A stretch of 45,801 bases of DNA from the NCBI GenBank assembly GCA_026260175.1, contig JAKCWW010000526.1, positions 27,418 to 73,218 of the forward strand, read 5' to 3'. The position numbers and the translations under genes were made by a program. Of the stretch, positions 41,231 to 45,801 are shown piece after piece. Below the pieces are notes generated by a model. It had not been told where the DNA came from. It did not search any database and was given only the letters and a program-made list of their open reading frames with translations. Numbering within the stretch: the stretch's first letter is position 1; every line of letters starts with the position of its first letter. Origin of the DNA: Reticulitermes lucifugus (Eukaryota > Arthropoda > Insecta > Blattodea > Rhinotermitidae).

Positions 41231-44204
41231 GCATTGTTAAATATCACACTTTAAGAAATAAGAGCGCAAAATTAGCAAATGTCACTGAATTTTGTTATTT
41301 CAATAGACATCTTATGGTTCATTCACTGGGTAATAGAATAAGAGCTGTGTGACATCTAAGCTTGGCCTTGGCCATTTGTGACTCGGTACCTAAGTGAAGC
41401 ATGCTAACACATCCTTATGTTAGGAACTTCATTGAATTGTGTTTATAACTATTAGCTGTCATCAATTATGGTTGTCATTCCACAGTATTATCATTTGTAC
41501 ACTGTAGTTATGACAAACAGTGAAATATTGATATAGTGAGCACTAAAGTTAACAGAATACAGTGTTCACTTTTTCAAAATATTTTTTATTCCCTGTCTGG
41601 CCCTCATCATAGGCTTTTCTCATTTTGTTATATAATTCAGTTTAATGAAGTGTTGCATTTAATGCATTGGGTTCATCCAGGATAGCACTCAGAAAGGCAT
41701 GTGATGACATAATGAAGCAGGCGAGGTTTAAGTGATGCTTTGAATATGTCGTTTCATAAAGTAGTACTTTTTAATGCTTGCATAAAAACTCTTGTTTCAT
41801 GACTGTGGTGTGTTATATTTAATGGTAGGTAAGTGGTAATTATAATACTCCAAATCAAGCATTATATCTACCAGCATGATAGTTCTTGATTCACAAGTTT
41901 AAGGGGGTTAAATTTATTGTAATTGATGGCTGGATTATTGGGTGATCAAGCTTAGATGTAAAGTGTAACAATATTGAGGATTGCATTTCATTCTGGCTGA
42001 TTAATTTGTTTCTCTCCAAAAAAGTTGGCTTATGAAGTTACTTGTCCATCTTTGTGTGTTTGTATACAGTCTTTGTGAGTTCTGTTTGAGGAAAATACAA
42101 GTAAGTGCCTATTCTAGTATGTGGGGAAAAGCAATGTAGACAGTTCTTATTGTCTTCTGGGAAAACCTAACAATCAGTTGTAAGACTGTTGCTAGGGCAT
42201 GAAGAAAACACAAATTATTGAGTCAGATTTTTCTGCAAAGGCATGCCAGTTATGAATAATATCATGTTTTCTTTATGATTTCCCATGCAAAAATGGTGGC
42301 TGTGTATATTAAGTGTAGTGCTCACGTGATATAATTTTGTAATAATATACCTTCTTACAGAGTGAAAGAAATTTGTTTATTTCTTTCAGTAGGAAAGTAG
42401 GCTTTATGAATTCTGCCTGGAATGCCGTTTCTGTCATAACATTATAACAGTATGAATGATGGTCTTAACTGAAAAAACTGTTGTTACTTTACATATAAAC
42501 ATTTCAGTGAAAACATTATGATTGGTAACGCTGTTGTGGTAGTGAATACTGTATTGGTCAGAAGTTTTGGAAATGTTATATGTGTATGATGGAAGTTATG
42601 CAACTTCTTGAGAATCGAAATATTAACACAAAAATTAGTTTTATGAAAATCCAGTATTTATACAGGTAGTATTATTTTCATTTTTTTAACACATGTGTTT
42701 ACTTCACTGTAACATGGCTTAATTTTAAGAACTAAATTTTAAGAACCACTTTAATTCATTGTAAAGATATTTCACAGTATAAGTCAGAAGTAGCTTACAG
42801 ATTCACGGCTGTTCCTCATACATGCTGAAACCTGTGAAGTTCTGTTTCCAGTTGACATTATGTTCCCTGCAGTGTTGTACAGTTGGGCACAAGGATTTGA
42901 CACATTTCATAATTAAATTGATTTGTTTTATGTACAGGTACTGCATTTACATCCATGGAGAATACCTTTGTGTAGGGCATATAGGTCACTCTTCTGCTTT
43001 GTTGTAGAAAATATGGTACCTTTATTTCTTGTAAGAATATCTGTTGAAGTTTTGTAAATTTATCGATTGTTATTCTGCTTCAAATGATGCCTGTTTTTTT
43101 AGCTGGCATGGTTCAAGATTCATGCATCTGTGAACGGTGTAGAAAGATGCAAATCAGCACTCAGAACAAAATATTTTTAGTTACTCCTTATAAGGTGAAG
43201 TAATACCAACATTTCCTCGCATGTAACATCTACGTCCTGTACCTTCTCATAAGTTCTCCTGTTTGTTGCTGATTACAGCTATCATGTTGGCACATTACTC
43301 ACATATATTTCTAGTTCAGTCTCTATGTGTAGTGTGAACATGACAGAATGAGTGTGGCTTGTAACAGAAACTTTGTACTAGTGACAAAAAATGTAGGCAT
43401 TACCCATTTTTTAATGCTGCGTATATACAAAAACCTTGCAAACCTTGTGTAATATGGGATTCTGTTCCCAACACTTGTTGTTACATGTGATTCATAACTA
43501 GCTACAACTCTGTTTCCAAAACCTTTTGTGTCACCTATACTTGCAGTTTTGCATCCTATAGTAGTTATAGAATATTTAAATTATTCTTGGATAATGCAAG
43601 ATCTGTATATTACACATACGCATTGGAATGAGCATTTTTACATTTCTTGTTATATCAGGTTTCACTGTATATCTATTTGATTGAAATTTCCTCTTTGTCT
43701 ATTTCAGTTACATATATTGCAGTGAATTTGATTGTGTATGACCCTGTGTTGTGAAAATTCATTGTGAATATCCGTTTTCGTTTCTGTTAAAATATTTTGC
43801 ATCCCGTCTTCTAATATCCGCTGCATTTTTATTAATTTTATTAATTTATTGAGTTGTGGTATGTTCTTTACATGAAACCTTCTCCATGTAACACCAGGTT
43901 CCTGCAGAGCACAGGTTCCTGAAATATATACCAATGCTTTTCTTATGACCATGTAACATGTTACATGGCTCTTGAGTTAGTGGCTGGTTCCAGAATGTCA
44001 TGACTACCTGAATCTCATATGTGACTGTCAGACTTCTTTTTAATGTGACTGATTAAATCAGGAGTGTGTTGTAAGTCTAGATTGAGAAATTCAAGAAAAA
44101 TATGCATTTGTGTGTAGGAAGCAGGTGTGATTACAATATGAAGAATCTTTGTCAGTTCTATTATACAAGTTCTGCCATGTTTTAGGCACATTTCCAAAGC
44201 AGTT

Positions 44205-44370
44205 GAGAAGAGTGGCTGTTAGCCTTATCATGTCCATCTCTCTATCTGCTTGGAAGAGTGTGACTCTCACTGGACAGATTTTCGTGAAACTTTATTTGTG
44301 GCAGTTCTGCTAAAATTTGATGACTGTTCAGATGAAAATAACACATTTTACATGAAGGCATGTCTCAATA
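44205..44370 (+). repeat. dispersed repeat copy (CCCACTGGAC family)
   Basis: TTATCATGTCCATCTCTCTA...CTCACTGGACAGATTTTCGT then GAAACTT is colinear with 4952-5027, including the spacing between the CATGTC and CACTGGACAG blocks. The ACATTTTACATGAA stretch after it matches the TTTACATGAAAACC of the first copy. Confidence 0.6.
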
Positions 44371-45286
44371 ATTGAGACTTTGTTCCCTGTGTGGTATGAG
44401 TGGAGGCTGAAGAAACTGTTGCATTCTAAACATAACAATTGAACGGTTGTATTTTGACCCCCTTAGTCCGAGGTGACCATCTGTTGGCCACCATTACTCT
44501 TCAGTGTTATGCCATTGGTGATCTATTTGCCACCACTTAAAGGGTGTTTGTTTTCCCCTCGTCCATGAGATTCACCCACATCATTGAATAGTGTGACTTT
44601 TATTTGCTACATATCACAGTATTTCTCTGTGTGAGGGGTTATTGATTTTTAGCCTAACCTATCCATGCAGCCTGCATTTGTGAGGTATTGATCATGATCG
44701 ATTATAAATCTGCTGCTAAGGTATGTTGAATTGTATAATGTGTGCTGTGTTAAACGTGGAAAGGCATCTTTAAAACACTTGCATTTTCAGTGTTTTGCAT
44801 GAAGTTATTAATGAATTTAAAATCTAGAGACAGTAACAGAGTGAATGCGCCAGAAGTGTTATGCTCTGCAGACATCTTCTAACTTGTTTAAATATGTGAT
44901 TGATGCATATTAATGTGAGTTGACTATGAAACATGTGTAATATAATGTATTTAGCTGCATTTGTTATACAGAAACATGTATTGCATATGTACCACATTTT
45001 AAGAAAATCTCCACATGCAAACGAAACCTGCAATTGAGGTAGAGTGCTTTTATGACATACTGTATGTCATACATAACATCTGCAACAACTGTTTAAAGAA
45101 CTCTTGCATAATGAAACATTGGTCTTCTGAATTTCACCATTCTTATACATTGACATTTGAAAGTAAAATGTAAAACTGACGGCCAGCTATCTGCATTTAG
45201 TGTATTATTTATATGTCGTAAAGTTTAAAAAACAGTTGATGAATTGTGAAATTAATTATGTAGTTGAATAGGCCATGATAAGTGGG

Positions 45287-45801
45287 TCCCTGTCACCACG
45301 GCATGGCACGTCCTCGGGTTGCAGATGGAGGAACGGCCTCCGGATATGGAGGGCAGCTGCAAATACATTGAATAAGCAGTCGCGGACAGCCGACAAGGGG
45401 TGGTCTTTCAGCTAGTGCTGAGAGGTTGCTGGTGTAATATCATTGTTCTGAATGTGCATGCACCAACTGAGGAGAAAAGTGATGACTCAAAGGACAGTTT
45501 CTATGAGGAATTAGAACACGTTTTTGATCATTTTTCTAAGTACCATATGAAAATTCTGTTAGGAGATTTTAATGCAAAATTGGGGAAGAAGGATACTTTC
45601 AAACTGACGATCGGGAATGAGAGTTTACATGAGGATAGTAATGATAATGGTGTTAGAGTAGTAAACTTTATCACAACAAAAGATCTAGTTGTTAAGAACA
45701 CGATGGTCCCTCACTGAAACATTCATAATATACTTGGGCCTCTCCTGATGGGAAGACTCATAATCAGATTGATCACGTATTGATAGATAGGAGATGGCAT
45801 T
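45287..45801 (+). mobile_element. RTE-type LINE 5' part with endonuclease, truncated by window edge
   Basis: Begins near CCTCGGGTTGCAGATGGAGG with a 5' leader typical of the blattodean RTE group. The endonuclease frame at 45400-45717 includes IIVLNVHAPTEEKSDDSKDS, FYEELEHVFDHFSKYHMKIL, LGDFNAKLGKKDTFKLTIGN (GDFNA catalytic block) and then DNGVRVVNFITTKDLVVKNT. After a stop the next frame gives QIDHVLIDRR, close to the domain's later part. The start of the endonuclease seems deleted (the leader runs straight into VLNVHAP). The same family as 11860-12713, which supplies the segment that would come next. Confidence 0.85.

Larger units (their letters stand above)
38721..45286 (+). other. long non-coding stretch, probably intron of the DLGAP-like gene
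   Basis: About 6.6 kb after GTGAAT. I found no acceptor followed by a coding-like frame in phase 0. Contents: MITE at 38775-38955, palindromic copy at 40190-40415, a SINE remnant at 41040-41230 and a dispersed-repeat copy at 44205-44370. The rest is AT-rich without signals. Short open frames (for example 42822-43007, 43704-43952) have no domain. Confidence 0.55.

Noticed and set aside
43085..43180. Possible downstream DLGAP exon after TTTTTTAG
   Set aside because: In the required phase it meets a stop within about 25 codons, has no donor, and shows no similarity to the family's C-terminal part.

Overview
The window looks like a nuclear contig from an insect. It is AT-rich, with long gene-poor stretches, introns of 1 to 3 kb with GT/AG ends, two 50-N assembly gaps (12248-12297, 22660-22709), and many decayed LINEs, SINEs, MITE-like repeats and DNA-transposon relics. 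The style of the RTE, Jockey-type and LOA-like LINEs and of the tRNA-derived SINEs resembles cockroaches and termites (Blattodea). That placement is an inference from memory of repeat families. Nothing bacterial, organellar or CRISPR-like was seen.

One host gene is clear: a + strand member of the DLGAP/SAPAP/GKAP family (Drosophila relative: vulcan, vlc). Five exons (28975-30662, 33477-33661, 35210-35414, 36611-36790, 38583-38720) join with matching phases into one open frame. It runs from a long Ser/Thr/Pro-rich region into a GKAP domain with the hallmark DGHYFLK and DLAGFWDM motifs. A sixth, more tentative exon (27471-27658) lies upstream and also matches in phase. The 3' end of the gene was not found in the 7 kb after 38720, so the gene probably continues beyond the window.

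The rest, left to right: 1-1490 is a minus-strand Jockey-type LINE. From 1500 to 6540 there is non-coding DNA with palindromic repeats and one possible orphan minus-strand exon (5679-5862). 6665-11340 is a nearly end-to-end but dead LOA/I-group LINE on the minus strand, with ORF1, endonuclease, RT, RNase H and a Cys/His tail. 11860-12713 is an RTE LINE piece, 12720-13400 is a CpG-rich block, and 13560-14965 is another Jockey-type remnant. 18630-19160 is a mariner-like transposase relic. Several tRNA-derived SINEs lie between 20580 and 22760, and an RTE 3' end at 24250-24790.

The introns of the DLGAP-like gene hold a Tigger (pogo) relic, a Jockey-type 3' end, an RTE 3' end, a 24-bp hairpin, a tandem duplication, a SINE and, 54 bp after the last visible exon, a MITE with perfect 20-bp terminal inverted repeats. 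The window closes at 45287-45801 with the 5' part of another RTE element running off the edge.

I did not find a new multi-gene system. The items most worth a second look are the DLGAP gene model with its short conserved-looking motif, several perfect or near-perfect palindromes, a family of dispersed palindromic repeats, the CpG-rich block and the orphan exon candidate.
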